DNA from: Asterias rubens
Taxonomy: Eukaryota; Echinodermata; Asteroidea; Forcipulatida; Asteriidae
NCBI RefSeq assembly: GCF_902459465.1
Contig: NC_047065.1
Coordinates: 2,476,309-2,540,308, forward strand
Direction: 5' to 3'
Length of the DNA stretch: 64,000 bases
Shown here: positions 36,411 through 48,931 of the stretch, piece by piece
How the letters are laid out: every line of letters starts with the position of its first letter
How positions within the stretch are numbered: position 1 is the first letter of the stretch
Translations under genes and position numbers: made by a program
The notes under the pieces: model-generated
Databases searched by the model: none
What the model saw: only the letters and a program-made list of their open reading frames with translations
Told to the model about the DNA's origin: nothing

Positions 36411-36505
36411 CCGGAAGTACTACAAAAGACACACCGGAAGTGATCGTCGACAGTGTGTCGCCTGTATTGTATACAAAGTTTTGTCACCAGTAAAGATTTG
36501 ACAAG
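36411..36505 (+). promoter_or_regulatory. Orphan ETS-type promoter and 5' exon
   Basis: Two CCGGAAGT ETS/GABP motifs (36411-36418 and 36434-36441) lie 23 bp apart, as in housekeeping promoters. They are followed by a stretch ending in a good donor, ACAAG/gtatgg, at 36506. No coding exon on this strand could be linked to it. It may start a non-coding RNA or a gene with its exons beyond the window. Confidence 0.3.
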
Positions 36506-36711
36506 GTATGGTTTTTTTTTTACACCCCATGTGCCACCTGGATAAATAAGGAATGTCATGATTGATTGCTGATGTCTTAAGTTCTATTCAAAGATGCACG
36601 CATAGTCTGGAGGTGACATACACTAAGAAGAAGAAGTCTTCTTCTTTTCACATACTTATATCCAGTCAGTTTGCATTCTGGTTTATAACTTGCTATTTAT
36701 AATTGCAAAAT

Positions 36712-36825
36712 ACCATCACCGGTTGCAGTAGTTGATCACCGATTCAAAATGCCATAATCACTAAATTTGATCACCGATCGCTAAACACCATCACCGATCC
36801 CTAAAGTTGATCACCGATCAAAGGC
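36712..36825 (+). repeat. Short tandem motif ATCACCGAT
   Basis: Five irregular copies of ATCACCG near 36714, 36736, 36770, 36790 and 36810, spaced about 20-34 bp, several preceded by AGTTG and followed by CTAAA. Confidence 0.6.
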
Positions 36826-37130
36826 CAACGATTTACCATCAATCACATTGAAAACTGCATGCATGTTATACGCAATCATAGCAGTAACGCTGAACGGATA
36901 ATATAAAATTAGTTTGTTGAACTATACTCATGTTGAGGGCGCTCTTTGCAACTAGAGGGTCACAGTTGACGTTGATGATGCACGGAATAGTTCTTCAGCA
37001 TCTTCCATCGGAAATTACATCTGAGCCTTAAAAATACTACAAGTTGATTGGATAACAATTTTGAATTTTTTGTGAGTCCCAGTATAAGATGAAATAGTTG
37101 CTACAAATAAAAAGCTTATACATACATTAT

Positions 37131-37471
37131 GGTTACACTATATTGGTAATTATTAAAGACCAGTCTCCTCACTTGGTGTATCTCAACATATGCATAATTG
37201 AGCTCAATTGGTCGTCGAAGTTGCGAGATAATGAAAGAAAAAAACACCCTTGTCAAACGAAGTTGTGTGCATTCAGATGCTTGACTTCGAGACCTCAAGA
37301 TCTAATTCTGAAGTCTCGAAGTCAAATTCGTGGAAAATTACTTCTTTTTTTGAAGTATTACTGTTTTCACAGTGTTAATTACTATCAACAGCTCCCCATT
37401 ACTCGTTACCAAGTGATGTTTTATACTGATAATTATTTTGAGTAATGACCAATAATGTCCACTGCCTTTAA
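37131..37471 (+). mobile_element. MITE-A copy, left end eroded
   Basis: Recognisable from ACACTATATTGGTAATTATT; right end CCACTGCCTTTAA intact. Confidence 0.75.
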
Positions 37472-37474
37472 AGA

Positions 37475-38560
37475 TGATGGCTAATAATATTATTCAAAGT
37501 AGGCCTATAAAACCGGACCAAATAAAACAGAGACTTTTCACAACGATACAGTTTTGTTCATCTTGATATTTAATTGAAATAAGATGACACCAAGATGTAG
37601 CGCCAAGATCTTGAACTTGAAATGATATATTATTAATGCACATTGCACTTTAGACTTAAATAGCTGACAAGTTTCTTAACAAACCCATACAGCCAATTTA
37701 AAGCTCCTTTTCTTATTGACATTTCCTTTTGTATTTTAGCTTCTTTAGAATTCATTCCATCGTTGTTTTGTAAAGGCTTCACAATTGCTCAAATTAACTT
37801 CGCATTACCGTTTTTTAAAAACCGTTGAAGACATGATAATTTCGTTAAATTCTCGTTAAAACATGCACCTAGATATAGTTATTACGACGTTTAAATAGGG
37901 TGTTCTCTAAGTGGTTCGCCCGGAAACAAACTTGGCGTTTTTAAACGTTTTTTAATTGACCAATTGTTCACAGCTAATGCTTTCATTCAAAATCTTTGAA
38001 TGTGTGTGTAATGTCTTCGCCTATGGCGCAGTGCAGCGCGCTAGAGTCAAACAGCTCAGAAACAGATGGGGTTCTTTTCTTTTATTTCCCAACCTTGAAA
38101 AAAAATATGAGTCACACAAAAATTACCTCTAAAATCCAAGGAAATCATCCAAATTTGATTTAGGAACTGACAGAAGTAAAGCTTATTCCAACAGTTCCAC
38201 GAGACTCGTTCATTACTACTGAGTTCCTAACAATAGTCGAATTAAATTGCTCCCACGTGCGCACAAAAGGCCATGTCTGTTTAATAATTACTCGTCGAGA
38301 TCTCAAACAAATTACCAAGGTTTTTCGGCGCTCTCCTCTTCCACTTTCCTTCAATAATTCCTCGAGAAAAGAAAGACAGACATGACAGTGAGAGTTCGTA
38401 GCCCTGATCGAGGCAGATTGTTTAGCTCACTTACGGGGTGATTTTGCTAAGGGGAAGGGGTGAAGCTGGAGACATTGTGACGTCGAGGGAAATCACATGC
38501 CAATATTGTTGAATTTGTATCAACAACTGGGGGCGCAAACCTAGTTTTATGTTAGTAATA
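37475..38560. other. No gene seen
   Basis: AT-rich; no repeat or protein-like frame recognised. Confidence 0.5.
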
Positions 38561-38564
38561 GTGT

Positions 38565-38714
38565 GTGCGTTCGTTTAGCTTCCCCGGGTCGACCCCGGTG
38601 TGTGGCGGTTTTTTTTCTTCCAGAACGTATGTGTGCAGATATTAACCCACGTTCGTCCTGGAAATAAAAACCGCCACACACCGGGGTCGACCCAGGGAAG
38701 CTAAACGAACGCAC
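38565..38714. mobile_element. Foldback MITE with about 48 bp GC-rich arms
   Basis: The left arm begins GTGCGTTCGTTTAGCTTCCC and contains GGGTCGACCCCGGTGTGTGG. The right arm is its inverse with a single change in the CCCGGG/CCAGGG region. The loop is about 50 bp. No clear target duplication. Confidence 0.82.
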
Positions 38715-39069
38715 CCTATGTGTCATAAATTTTGCATTTCAAGCGTTCTTATGTGACCATTCGTGTTGTAAAGTGGACAGGAAAATGAACAATTAAGGCG
38801 GGTAAAGAAATCTGTCTGAGATGGCATTCAGAATGACCTTCGTAGGTTGCAGTTTATTTTATTCTCATGCAGAGCCAGGGAAGGCCAAACTTCTTGTGTC
38901 TGTTAGCTCATTTGTAGTTAAGTGGGGAGGAAAACAAACACACTAGAACATGTTGTGATTAATGTGTAAAAGGAAAGAGACGAGTCTTCTCAGACAAAAC
39001 CCTACCAGTAGCACTCTACCGCGCTAAAGTCTATCTCAGTCAAAACCACTGGTTATATTCATAATGATA

Positions 39070-39382
39070 AAAGCACACGACACCTTTGGTAGTTGTCAAG
39101 CATTATACTCGTTTGGTGTATGCAAACATTAAGCATAAATTGACAAACCTGTGAACATTTGAACGCAATTTTTGCATCGAAATTTCAAGAAGATACAGAA
39201 GATAAAACACCATTGTTGCTCAAACTTGTATACTTTCATCTGCCTAATATTTGAGGGAGCCGTCTCTCACAATGTTTACTACTATCAATCAACAGCTCTC
39301 CATAGCTCGTTTTTACCAAGTAAGTTTTTACGATCATAACAATTATTTTGAGTACTTACCAATAGCGTCCCAATGCCTTTAA
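39070..39382 (+). mobile_element. MITE-A copy, degraded
   Basis: Left end AAAGCACACGACACCTTTGG, right end CCAATGCCTTTAA; the centre is deleted. Confidence 0.7.
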
Positions 39383-40553
39383 CGTGTACCAGTATTTCTA
39401 TCGATGCTTCAAAATGTTTTGGGGAAGGTTTCTATGTCCAAAACAGATTGGGAAGAGGTGGTGGAAATACATAACATAGTTTTTTTTTTTTTATTAACTT
39501 TATTTTTGTTGTAGACTTGACGCAATAAAGTGCCATGGCATGTAGTATTATATATTAAGATTTTTAAATCTGATTACTGTGTCACACGCATAAGGTATGA
39601 TAGCAAATCGTGTAAACACACTGTATTAGCTGTCCTAATTGGTTTAACGAGGCGCCAAGCAAGTTCCATCGCGGGATTTTTATCCCCACAATTTGCTAAA
39701 CCATAGACGGGAAATGTTGGTGGGTGCTTTTGGCGGTGCCCGGGGGTAGGTATAAGACGTGATGTACCCCCTCTTCTCTCTATCTGTAAATGCCGCCTGG
39801 AGGGGGGATACGACCAGATGACAGGCCGTAGGTTCGGGGGCTGTTTCTTATGTTATGCCTCGAGCTAAATGTTCTCGCAACAGTTCACAACCCTCTGTTG
39901 ACTTGGCAGGCGTGAGTAATGAGAGTAGAAGCGCATCTTTTATCTGTGATCACGATAACCAAAGCTTCCCAAACAGGATTTACATATTCTTGTCATTTAG
40001 TTTTTTTTTCTCACAACATCTTAGTGATTAATTTTGCTATACATCGTGAGAGACTTTTTTCTTGTAAGTAATTTTCAGGCGTCTCTGAGCTAGTGTGGAA
40101 ATAAGTCGTGCGTAAAGTTCTTAGCACTATGCTTTTGTCAGTCGTGACAAGGATTGGGGTTAAGGTGACTGCTTAGCAAATGGTGCCATGGTTACTTACC
40201 TCTCAGCCTCGGTTTGACAATGTCAATTAAAATGTTGTGGAAAACAATGGTATGAGATTAATCATGTAGCCCCATACCGGCATGTTGTAGACTCAACTCA
40301 TTCAGTGTCATTTTGAACACTTTATAATCTACTTTGGAGTTCACTGAATCCGTGGTGGCGACCATGAATGGTGAAGGGGTGTGACACAGTTCCCACGAAC
40401 AATATTTTCATTTGGCACCTTGAGCCTCAGTCGGCAAAATGAAACACAAAGTCAAGAAGAACAAGGGAACAATCCATTTATTTTGTTATCTTAAAATCAT
40501 TGTTTTACCTTTCAGCACACTAATTTTCACAAACAACAACAAAGACCGAACTT

Positions 40554-40870
<317 letters not shown>

Positions 40871-41091
40871 GCAACAGCACTGTTTCATTGAATACAGTGA
40901 GATTTCGTGCATTCTGGGCCCAAGTCTTACTTGAAATAGCGGAGAATCATTGGTGGTCGGTGAGTTGGCAAAGCGGCTTCCATGCACCCCCTCAAAATCA
41001 ATTAAAGTCGGTAAAGTAATTGGCTTCGATACGCGCTCCCAAAGAAAGTTATGGCCTTGACGAAACCAACGATAACAGCTTACGAGAACCA

Positions 41092-41230
41092 GGCCCAATT
41101 TCATTTGTGCTTACTAGAATAAGGCTACCAGTCAAACTACTATAATGTCACATGTACAATTTGTGACTGGTTTTCTGCTTAGAAAATATGGTTAAGAAAT
41201 TTTTCTGCCTAAACAGTACTGCGAAACTTG
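41092..41230. mobile_element. GGGCCC-end MITE, diverged
   Basis: AGGCCCAATTTCATTTGTGC with interior GCTACCAGTCAAACTACTAT; right arm decayed. Confidence 0.5.
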
Positions 41231-41363
41231 TCCCTCGTTGGTTATTTAACGATACCTTTGATGTGTTTGAAGTCAAAAGCAAAAGGCTAGCCAGCCTTCT
41301 GACTGAAGTATGTGAAGTAGTTTTTGAACCACGTTCAAAAGTGGTGCACACTTTTTCATTTCA

Positions 41364-41520
41364 GGGCATAATTTCATAAAGCATGTAAGCACAAAAGCTT
41401 GCTAAACACAGAAATGTTTGCTTAACAGAAACAGGTTACCAGCCAAAATGACGTTAGGTTTACATTGTTGTGACTGGTGCCCCACTCGATGTTTGCTTGG
41501 CAAAGATTTTGTCAAAAACT
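41364..41520. mobile_element. GGGCCC-end MITE, partial
   Basis: GGGCATAATTTCATAAAGCA, then GGTTACCAGCCAAAATGACG as at 22-41. Confidence 0.5.
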
Positions 41521-41966
41521 GTGTATGCGATGGTTTTCACTCTATGTCCTCAAATAATGGCATTTTAACGCACATGTGATCGGTATGTTTTATGTTGACT
41601 GTACTTTCCCTGGTAATAGGCTTGGTTGCTGTATCGGTTGAGAAAATTGCAACATGAACAATGTTACAGCAGAAGGCATCGCACAATGCACACGGACAGA
41701 AGTGATGGTTCCCTTAGATCGGAGGAGTCAAAGCGGGTCAAAGAGCCAGCTCTCACGGCCATTAATCTCCCTCAGTAGATACAGAAATGGCACCTCGCAA
41801 ATCACTACCTCTCCCCCCTCCTCTCCACTCGCAGTCATTATTGGCCGATGAAAGGACACAATGCACGGCGCGTGTCGGTCGCGTGGACGGCACACACTGC
41901 CGGCCGTGGAGTGCGCCATGGTGCATGGGCTGTGCGTAGCTGTGTATCGGGTGTTTGGTGATAGCA

Positions 41967-41985
41967 GGGGGGGGGGGGGGGGGGG
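41967..41985 (+). repeat. G homopolymer
   Basis: An uninterrupted run of about 19 G within the GC-rich flank of an otherwise AT-rich region; able to form a quadruplex in principle. Confidence 0.85.
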
Positions 41986-42529
41986 ACAACCAAAAACAAT
42001 GCACATTATTCAGGGGTTATTTCAGCTATGTGTGTTGTAATATGGAATACGAAGACAATGATAAGAATAGCTCACACATTTAATAAACTTCTTTAAAAGT
42101 ATGCCTATAAGCGTTAGCAATTTGCTTCTTGTTCATTTTGTTATGACATAGGCCTAGCCTGTAGTTAGAGAGAAACGTCAAAACTGTCAAATTTGGGAAA
42201 AATGTATGAAATCAAATATTAATCACTCTCAATCGAATTTTGACTAATTCAAACGAAAACAGTGACCGAACTATTCACTCAACGCAAAAAATAGCAGGCG
42301 GACCGTCTCAGAACGACCGACCATCGGGCCAAGAGCTTGGCGGGAGAAATGGTTCCGTGTCATAGACAGGCGGGGCTGGGGATAACAACAAACGTAAAGG
42401 CAAAGTTTATCCCTTTTTTTAACCGTTCAATTATTTCATTATACAGGTAGATGTATACAAACATTATGCATACAGTATATACCAAGTGAATTTCATTTTA
42501 AAAGGTGTCTTGTTTATAAATTTCGCAAA

Positions 42530-42714
42530 AAAATCCGAGACCCGAAGCCTTGTAATTGTGCATCTGAAAGCACATGACACGTTGTTCGATGTTCGATGAC
42601 CAAATGAGTCAAAAAAAACATCACAGATTTGTTATTTTATTCATATTATGTTGGGATACACCAAGTGAGAATACTGGTCTTTGACAATTTACCAAAGCAG
42701 TCGATTGCCTTTAA
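42530..42714 (-). mobile_element. MITE-A right part
   Basis: From CGAGACCCGAAGCC to CAGTCGATTGCCTTTAA; the left half is strongly diverged. Confidence 0.55.
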
Positions 42715-43419
42715 AATGGAAAAGACAAAATTGTTGTTCCGCTTTCGTCGTTGCCAAAGACACACGTAGGCCTACCCCGAGTTTGTTTGGAGGCATTTTC
42801 GCAGTGTTTCCCTGCCTGCAACCGCAGCGCACTGGCCCACTACGGGACCATCTGTCGGACGGGAGGGACCCTTCAAAGAGCCTCCACCAGACTCCATCAC
42901 TCTACCCCCGGGCAAAAAAAAAAAAAGAACACCAATCTACTCTTTTGAAATCATCAATTTTATGCGTAATTTCTCCCGAGGAGCATTTTCTAGCATCCAT
43001 TTTTTTTTTTTAAGTTGTACATTTTGTTTAGATAAACAGTTAACCATTGAGAGGTAAGTGGTTGGCCTAAAGGGATACGAGGTTTTCTTTAGTCGTTGTG
43101 GTTGTAGTTTTTGTTTCTTTGCTCGTGGGCAGGCCAGAGGTGGGATTATGCAATATGTTGCGTCGCTTGATTCTCGAACTGGTTAGAAAATGGTTCAAGT
43201 TAATATGCTTACAGGTGGCGATGTTTGTACAGATTAAGCGACGAATTTATCTGTTCTGGGTTCCATGGTTAGAGGAAGAAAAGGTAAAATCTACTCGACT
43301 GTCTGTTGATGGAAAGATAAACCGCCTGGGGTTGTACACGCTTAAAGAGTGTTTTAAGAATCTAAGCCAGATTGGGCAAGCAAATCATAGGAACCTAATG
43401 GTATAACTTCTAAAAGAAC

Positions 43420-43805
43420 TTAAATGCAGTGGACACTATTGGTAATTACTCAAAATAATTTTTAGCATAAAAACTTACTTGGTAACGAGTAATGGGGAGA
43501 GGTTGATGGTATAAAACATTGTGAGAAACGGCTCCCTCTAAAGTGAAGTAGTTTTCGAGAAAGAAGTAATTCTCCACGAATTTGATTCCCAGAGCTCAGA
43601 TTTAGAATTTGAGGTCTCGAAATCAAGCATCTGAAAGCACACAACTTCGTGTGACAAGGGTGTTTTTTCTTTCATTATTATCTCGCAACTTCGATGACCG
43701 ATTGAGCTCAAATTTTCACAGGTTTGTTATGTTAAGCATATGTTGAGATACACCAAGTGAGAAGACTGGTCTTTGACAATTACTAATAGTGTCCAGTATC
43801 TTTAA
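43420..43805 (-). mobile_element. MITE-A copy with TTAA at both ends
   Basis: TTAAATGCAGTGGACACTAT to GTCCAGTATCTTTAA. Confidence 0.85.
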
Positions 43806-44247
43806 GCTAGTCTTATGTTTTACCACATTGAAACATCAAAAATTGATATTTTAATATATATATTAAAATATATTCAGATGACTAATACAACTCATATTTC
43901 ATGAGATTTCACCGCAATATTATCGAATTAGAAAAATATAAACTTGTTTAGATTTTGAACAAAAAGAAAGACTCTGACGACAAAAACAAACTTTTAAGAA
44001 GGAAGAATAAAATACCTTAAAAAGAAGGACAAATTATTTTCATTAATTGTTATTGATGATGATGATGACTCACATGAGGGGGCTTGTGAATTGCTTATAA
44101 TATCATTGTGCGCTGTGTTAAGTTCTTATAGTGTTTGTATGGTCTTGGTTATGACACCGTAGTTCTATACATGGATAGCTCCATGGTTTGTTTAATGTAT
44201 AACATTGTTTGTTTGTGCAGACTGTTGAGTACGTCTCAAATGAAACA

Positions 44248-44249
44248 TC

Positions 44250-44302
<53 letters not shown>
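44248..44302 (+). repeat. (CAA)n microsatellite
   Basis: About 18 uninterrupted units. Confidence 0.92.
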
Positions 44303-45698
44303 AATACCACTGGCCGTGGGAGAACACACACCCCAATTTACGATCGTGAGTAACAAAATACCTATTCGACATGAAAGTTGTAAAATAATATACAGATAGG
44401 TCATGGTCAGTCCTTCACGTCTTACAGTTTCCAACTTGAAGTTGTTGGACCATGTATGATTGAAGAGGTAAGATGATGAAGAGGCAAGTAAAGGCAACGT
44501 ACTCTCCTCCTAGAGGCAACTCATCCTTTCTCAATCTTCAAGATCTTTTAATGATTCAATTCAATCTCTAGGTAAACCCACCAGCTTATAACTCAATGAA
44601 TTGTTTTCCCCCCATGCACCGACCCAAACTAAAACCCCCAGGCAAAAACTTTCAAGCTTTAGCAGAATTAGCAGATATTATTAATAGATGTAAATGGTTT
44701 TTAGCGTCATCCCAAAAAGCCGAGCCCCCAAACCGCCGCTTGGGAGTTTGTGGTTTTACGAGAATCTCAAATCCTCTCAGTTAATAAAGTCAAAATGCCT
44801 AGCAATTTTTAGATTATGTTAGGGTTTTGTACATGGTGGCTAATAGTAAGTACTTCAAACGATTGGTGGTAAGCACAGGTACCAGTGAGCTGGTGTTTAT
44901 TAACGCATCGTTTAAGGTTTGCAGAAATTAATCTCTTTAGTAACACCAACGCATAAACTAAAGCATGTGCAGAGAAAAATACCGCCTTCTTCCGCTGTAT
45001 ACCGCCATTAAGGCCATACAAAAATGAAAACATGCTTAGTGTCTCCGCCCGCTTCCTTTTTAGAGGCCGCTCATATGTTTTATTTATTTGTCCCCCTTTC
45101 TTTTTCAGACAAAAAGGATACATTTTAACGATACCAATTTTCTGTTAAGCCCAGCCACTGGTCGGGTGGCCATTTTGAGAAGAAGACGAAAAAACAAGGA
45201 AAAAAGGCCCTTCTCCTTCCTTTTTTCGAAAAAGCAGGGCATTAAACATGTTTTTTTAAATTCTAATGTGGCCTAAAATTATACATGTGGTGAAAAGTGC
45301 AAGTAATGAGAACACGTTCAGATCAGTCAAGCTGATGTGGCCAATTTTCGCCCCGGGTGATGATTGTGGATGGAAGTATTTTTCTTCAACTTGTAGAAAT
45401 TTGCGAATCAGTTCGGATTGGGGGTCAGGCAAGCGAAGGGTGGAGGGTAGCCCCGTTATCTAACCCCTATAGCCCGGGTAGAGCAATGGGGGTAGTGAAG
45501 CCGAATTATAATCCAGTAGTAATCCAATGACTCTTCATGCTACATCACACGGTTCATAACATAGGTAGAGGGTGTACAACCTAATTCTCCTTTTAAGTCA
45601 ACCCTCCTTTTAGATTGCGACATCTGCTGATCACCCCCTGTACTTCTTCGTGTGCTTCCTCACCTTGAAACAATCTTGAGTATTAACAATGAACCACC

Positions 45699-45938
45699 TA
45701 GACTTGTGGACAAGTCGTTAAATGTCTGTCGCGGTGATAGCGTTCCGACTCTCCCCGCGATTCGCGCGATATTCTACTACTGCTGTCACGACTACGGTCC
45801 CGTTAATGGGGAGTAGAAGTCGGCAACCAGCAGTTCCCGCGAGAGCAGTGATCTCGCTCCATGATCTCGCTAAAGCACCGCCACAACTCGACTATCTCAC
45901 CGCGGCGTGGGCCCATTAACGACTTGTCCACAAGTCTA
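45699..45938. mobile_element. Mutator-like MITE with perfect TIRs and 9 bp target duplications
   Basis: Ends TAGACTTGTGGACAAGTCGT+TAA and the exact inverse (23 bp). TGAACCACC lies at both 45690-45698 and 45939-45947. The 240 bp interior is GC-rich with CGCGATTCGCGCG and no ORF of note. A 9 bp duplication suits Mutator-type elements best. Confidence 0.88.
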
Positions 45939-45984
45939 TGAACCACCCTACTTGCCAAGATTTAGTCATGGGAGATCAAGAGAG

Positions 45985-46850
45985 AAAACTACGGGGGTTA
46001 ATGACGGTCCAAGAAGTACAGATACATTGGACATTTTTAGTAAGGAAAAAGGCGGCCACAAATTTAAAATCAACCCTATAGTTCAACTCTGACGCTGAAT
46101 CTAACCCAAACACTATCCTAACTCTAACCTAAGGTCTAACCCTTACCCTAACCCTTAACCCTTACCCTAACCCTAACCCTAACCCTAACCCTAACCCTAA
46201 CCCTTAACCCTTACCCTAACCCTAACTCTTAACCCTTACCCTAACCCTAACCCTTTTCCCTTACCCTAACCCTAACCCTTACCCTAACCCTAACCCTTAA
46301 CCCTTACCCTAACCCTAACCCTAACCCTTAACCCTTACCCTAACCCTAATCCCTAACCATAACCCTTCGTCCTAAACCTTATCACTAATCCTTAAACTAA
46401 CCTCTAACCCTAACCCTTACTCTATGATCCTAACGAGCAAACTAAAGGGGTTGATCAACCCGTTTGAGGGTCCTTGTAGTACAGATACATTGAAAAAAAC
46501 TATTAGGAAATATTGATAATTGAAAACTATAACCGGATTACCCACCCTAACCCTAAGCTCTAACCCTAACCCCAGCCCTATACACAACCCTAACCATAAC
46601 CCTAACGAGCAAACTGAAGGGTTAAAACAACCCGTTTGACGGTCCTTTAAGAACAGATGCATTGGTTTATATTTCGGATATATGGTTAGAAAAAGGGAAG
46701 GGTGGACAAATGAAAACCCTAACCCTAACCCAAACCTCCCCCATCTCTCATCCCAACCCTAACCCTTGACCCAACCCCAATCCTGTCCCTCACCCAAACC
46801 CTAACGAGCAAACCCAAGAGAGGGTAAATCATTTGGGAAAATTATTTTGG
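45985..46850. repeat. Interstitial telomeric composite array
   Basis: Degenerate (CCCTAA)n at 46100-46425, 46545-46610 and 46717-46805, with variants CCCTTA and CCCTTAAC. A spacer of CTAACGAGCAAACT, then GGTT-x-AACCCGTTTGA-GGTCCTT, then ACAGATACATTG recurs at 46427, 46602 and (partial) 46802; the ACAGATACATTGGA part also occurs at 46019. This is a higher-order unit, not simply a fused telomere. Confidence 0.85.
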
Positions 46851-46968
46851 GAAATATTTATTTTGGAAATTTACTTTAGTCAAGTGACTGTTATTTGATA
46901 GTCCCTCGCAGCACGGATTACACCAGGGGCATCCTAATCTAATTGGGGTACGTGTTCATCCTTTCCTC

Positions 46969-47346
46969 TTAAAGACACTGGACACTATTGGTAATTGTCA
47001 AAGACCAGTCTTCTCACTTGGTGTATCTCAACATATGCATAAACTAACAAACCTGTGACAATTTGAGCTCATCAATCGGTCGTCGAGATATTAATGAAAG
47101 AAAAAAAACACCCTTGTCACACGAAGTCGGGTGCTTTCAGATGCTTGATTTCAAGACCTCAAATTCTAATTCTGAGGTCTCGAAATCAAATTCGTGGAAA
47201 ATTACTTCTTTCTCGAAAACTACGTCACTTCAGAGGGAGCCGTTTCTCACAATGTTTTATACTATCAACCTCTCCCCATTACTCGAAACCAAGTAGGTTT
47301 CTATGCTAATAATTATTTTGAGTAATTACCAATAGTGTCCACTGCC
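46969..47346 (+). mobile_element. MITE-A copy lacking the right TTTAA
   Basis: TTAAAGACACTGGACACTAT to GTGTCCACTGCC, then a repeat of AAATAGTGTCC. Confidence 0.83.
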
Positions 47347-47483
47347 AAATAGTGTCCAAAAATGACTAAATGGAATTCTCCTTTATATGAGAAAGTCATT
47401 TTCTTAAATAACCAAGTAAGGCAACTCTCTTACACAAACAATACAACTTGCCAACACTTCTCTCAATCTTCATTATAAAACAG

Positions 47484-47489
47484 TTTATT
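47484..47489 (-). terminator. CTSZ: Candidate CTSZ poly(A) signal
   Basis: AATAAA on the minus strand, about 1.33 kb after the CTSZ stop, at the end of a long AT-rich stretch without coding potential. If used, the 3' UTR would include two MITE-A fragments (48350-48521 and 48729-48786). Transcript support cannot be seen from sequence. Confidence 0.35.
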
Positions 47490-48349
47490 GCAATAAAAAA
47501 AAAAAAAACAAGTTCCTGACTAAAGAGGGCGCTATTTAAAGTTAGTGAGGAGAAACTTCTAACACTTTACTGAATAATACTTCAGTTATTTGTGTGTAAT
47601 CAAGATACAATTTTTATAACAATCTAAACATTAATCTCATCAAACTGAAATGAGATAAGACGAGTTCAGAATTTTCTCATTTGCCATCGGTTCATTTTAA
47701 ATGAGCTAAAATGGCAAATAAGGAAGTAAATAAACAAATTAAACACAGCTGTTACTCTTACACAATGTTGACATAAACAATTTACTATTCAAATAAAATG
47801 AATATTCATGGGATGACATCAAGAAAATTGAGTCTCTCTACTATTCATCCGATAACTAAGCAGTACAATTTTCTTTTTTTTACAAAACAATAAAACATAA
47901 AAAGAGAAACACATCAAAGAATTTTGTTTTTGTTGTTAGTTATTTTACAGTCACATTTGTATCCAAATAAAATAATGTTGTAAAATTTGCACGTTACAGT
48001 AAAAAAAGAGTTCATTAACTTTGCATCAATGAAGTGAAACTGATTATTGTTAATATTTGGCTATGTGCTGGTCTCTATTGTCTTAATAGGCAGCTGTAAA
48101 GCTGAATTGCATCAATATCACAAGTCTAAAAATAAAAAAAAAAGGAAAATTCTAAAATTACAATTATCAGAAACCAAGTACTGGTTTTAACATTAAATTT
48201 GAAATTTGAAGGTTCTTTCAATAGAATTATTTGTAATATAAAAAGCATCACGAAACTAGTCGTTTACAAAAAGACTTTGTTTTTGCCAACCTTTGCATTG
48301 ATCCGTCTCATGTACAGGGAGAAACGTTTTCTTGTAGAAAAAAAAAGTA

Positions 48350-48521
48350 TTTTAATATCTGAGTGAGAACCTCCCTCTCTCTCAAAAATGACGTTACTTC
48401 AGAGGGAGCCGTTTCTCACATTGTTTTATACTATCTACAGCTCTCCATTGCTTGTTACCAAGTAAAGTTTTACGCTAACAATTATTTAAAAGTATTTACC
48501 AATAGCGGCCAGTGCCTTTAA
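48350..48521 (+). mobile_element. MITE-A right half in the probable CTSZ 3' UTR
   Basis: From TATCTGAGTGAGAACC to CCAGTGCCTTTAA. Confidence 0.7.
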
Positions 48522-48728
48522 AGAAAAAAGCGATTTTGTGTGAACCCAAACATTACTGCCGTTTGATCATAACATTACAGGGAATATTTAAAGTGCAAAC
48601 TGGAGCCATTTTGTCTGATTGGTCAGTTGTTGTCTTATTCTATAATATTAAATATTCATAGGACGACATTTAATGTGGGAAACTCCAGCCTTATAACCAG
48701 CCTTGTTTATCAGTACTCCATGACCAAA

Positions 48729-48786
48729 GAAGTTTTTATGTTAATAATTATTTTAAGTAATTACCAATAGTGTCCAGTGCCTTTAA
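48729..48786 (+). mobile_element. MITE-A end fragment next to the CTSZ stop
   Basis: AGAAGTTTTTATGTTAATAA to AGTGTCCAGTGCCTTTAA, 32 bp beyond the stop codon in the gene's sense. Confidence 0.7.
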
Positions 48787-48817
48787 TGGTTGACATCCAC
48801 AAAGAACAGCTAAGACG

Positions 48818-48931
48818 TTAATCAACGATGACATCACCAAAGGAGCAGTTGTCTTCAATGGCTAGGTTGTAATTGTCACCAGTACCTCCTTTATACGCAC
48901 TCGTCACAATCCGGAACCAGCCTTTCTCACC
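48818..48931 (-). CDS. CTSZ: CTSZ exon 7: C-terminus and stop
   Basis: Reads [20 protein letters not shown], then [17 protein letters not shown] and TAA. The end matches cathepsin Z closely (NLAIE-x-x-C-x-FGD). The acceptor is ACTACAG. It lies only about 30 bp upstream, in the gene's sense, of a MITE-A fragment in the probable 3' UTR. Confidence 0.88.
   Translation of the reverse strand, partial: GEKGWFRIVTSAYKGGTGDNYNLAIEDNCSFGDVIVD

Noticed and set aside
43098-43406. 102-codon frame on the plus strand
   Set aside because: No recognisable motif, no ATG-initiated domain or splice context; composition looks like chance.
44118-44497. Frames coding poly-Gln, poly-Val and poly-Leu
   Set aside because: Produced by the (CAA)n repeat at 44248-44302.
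46100-46425. True chromosome end
   Set aside because: The array is degenerate, broken by spacers and followed by more than 17 kb containing genes.
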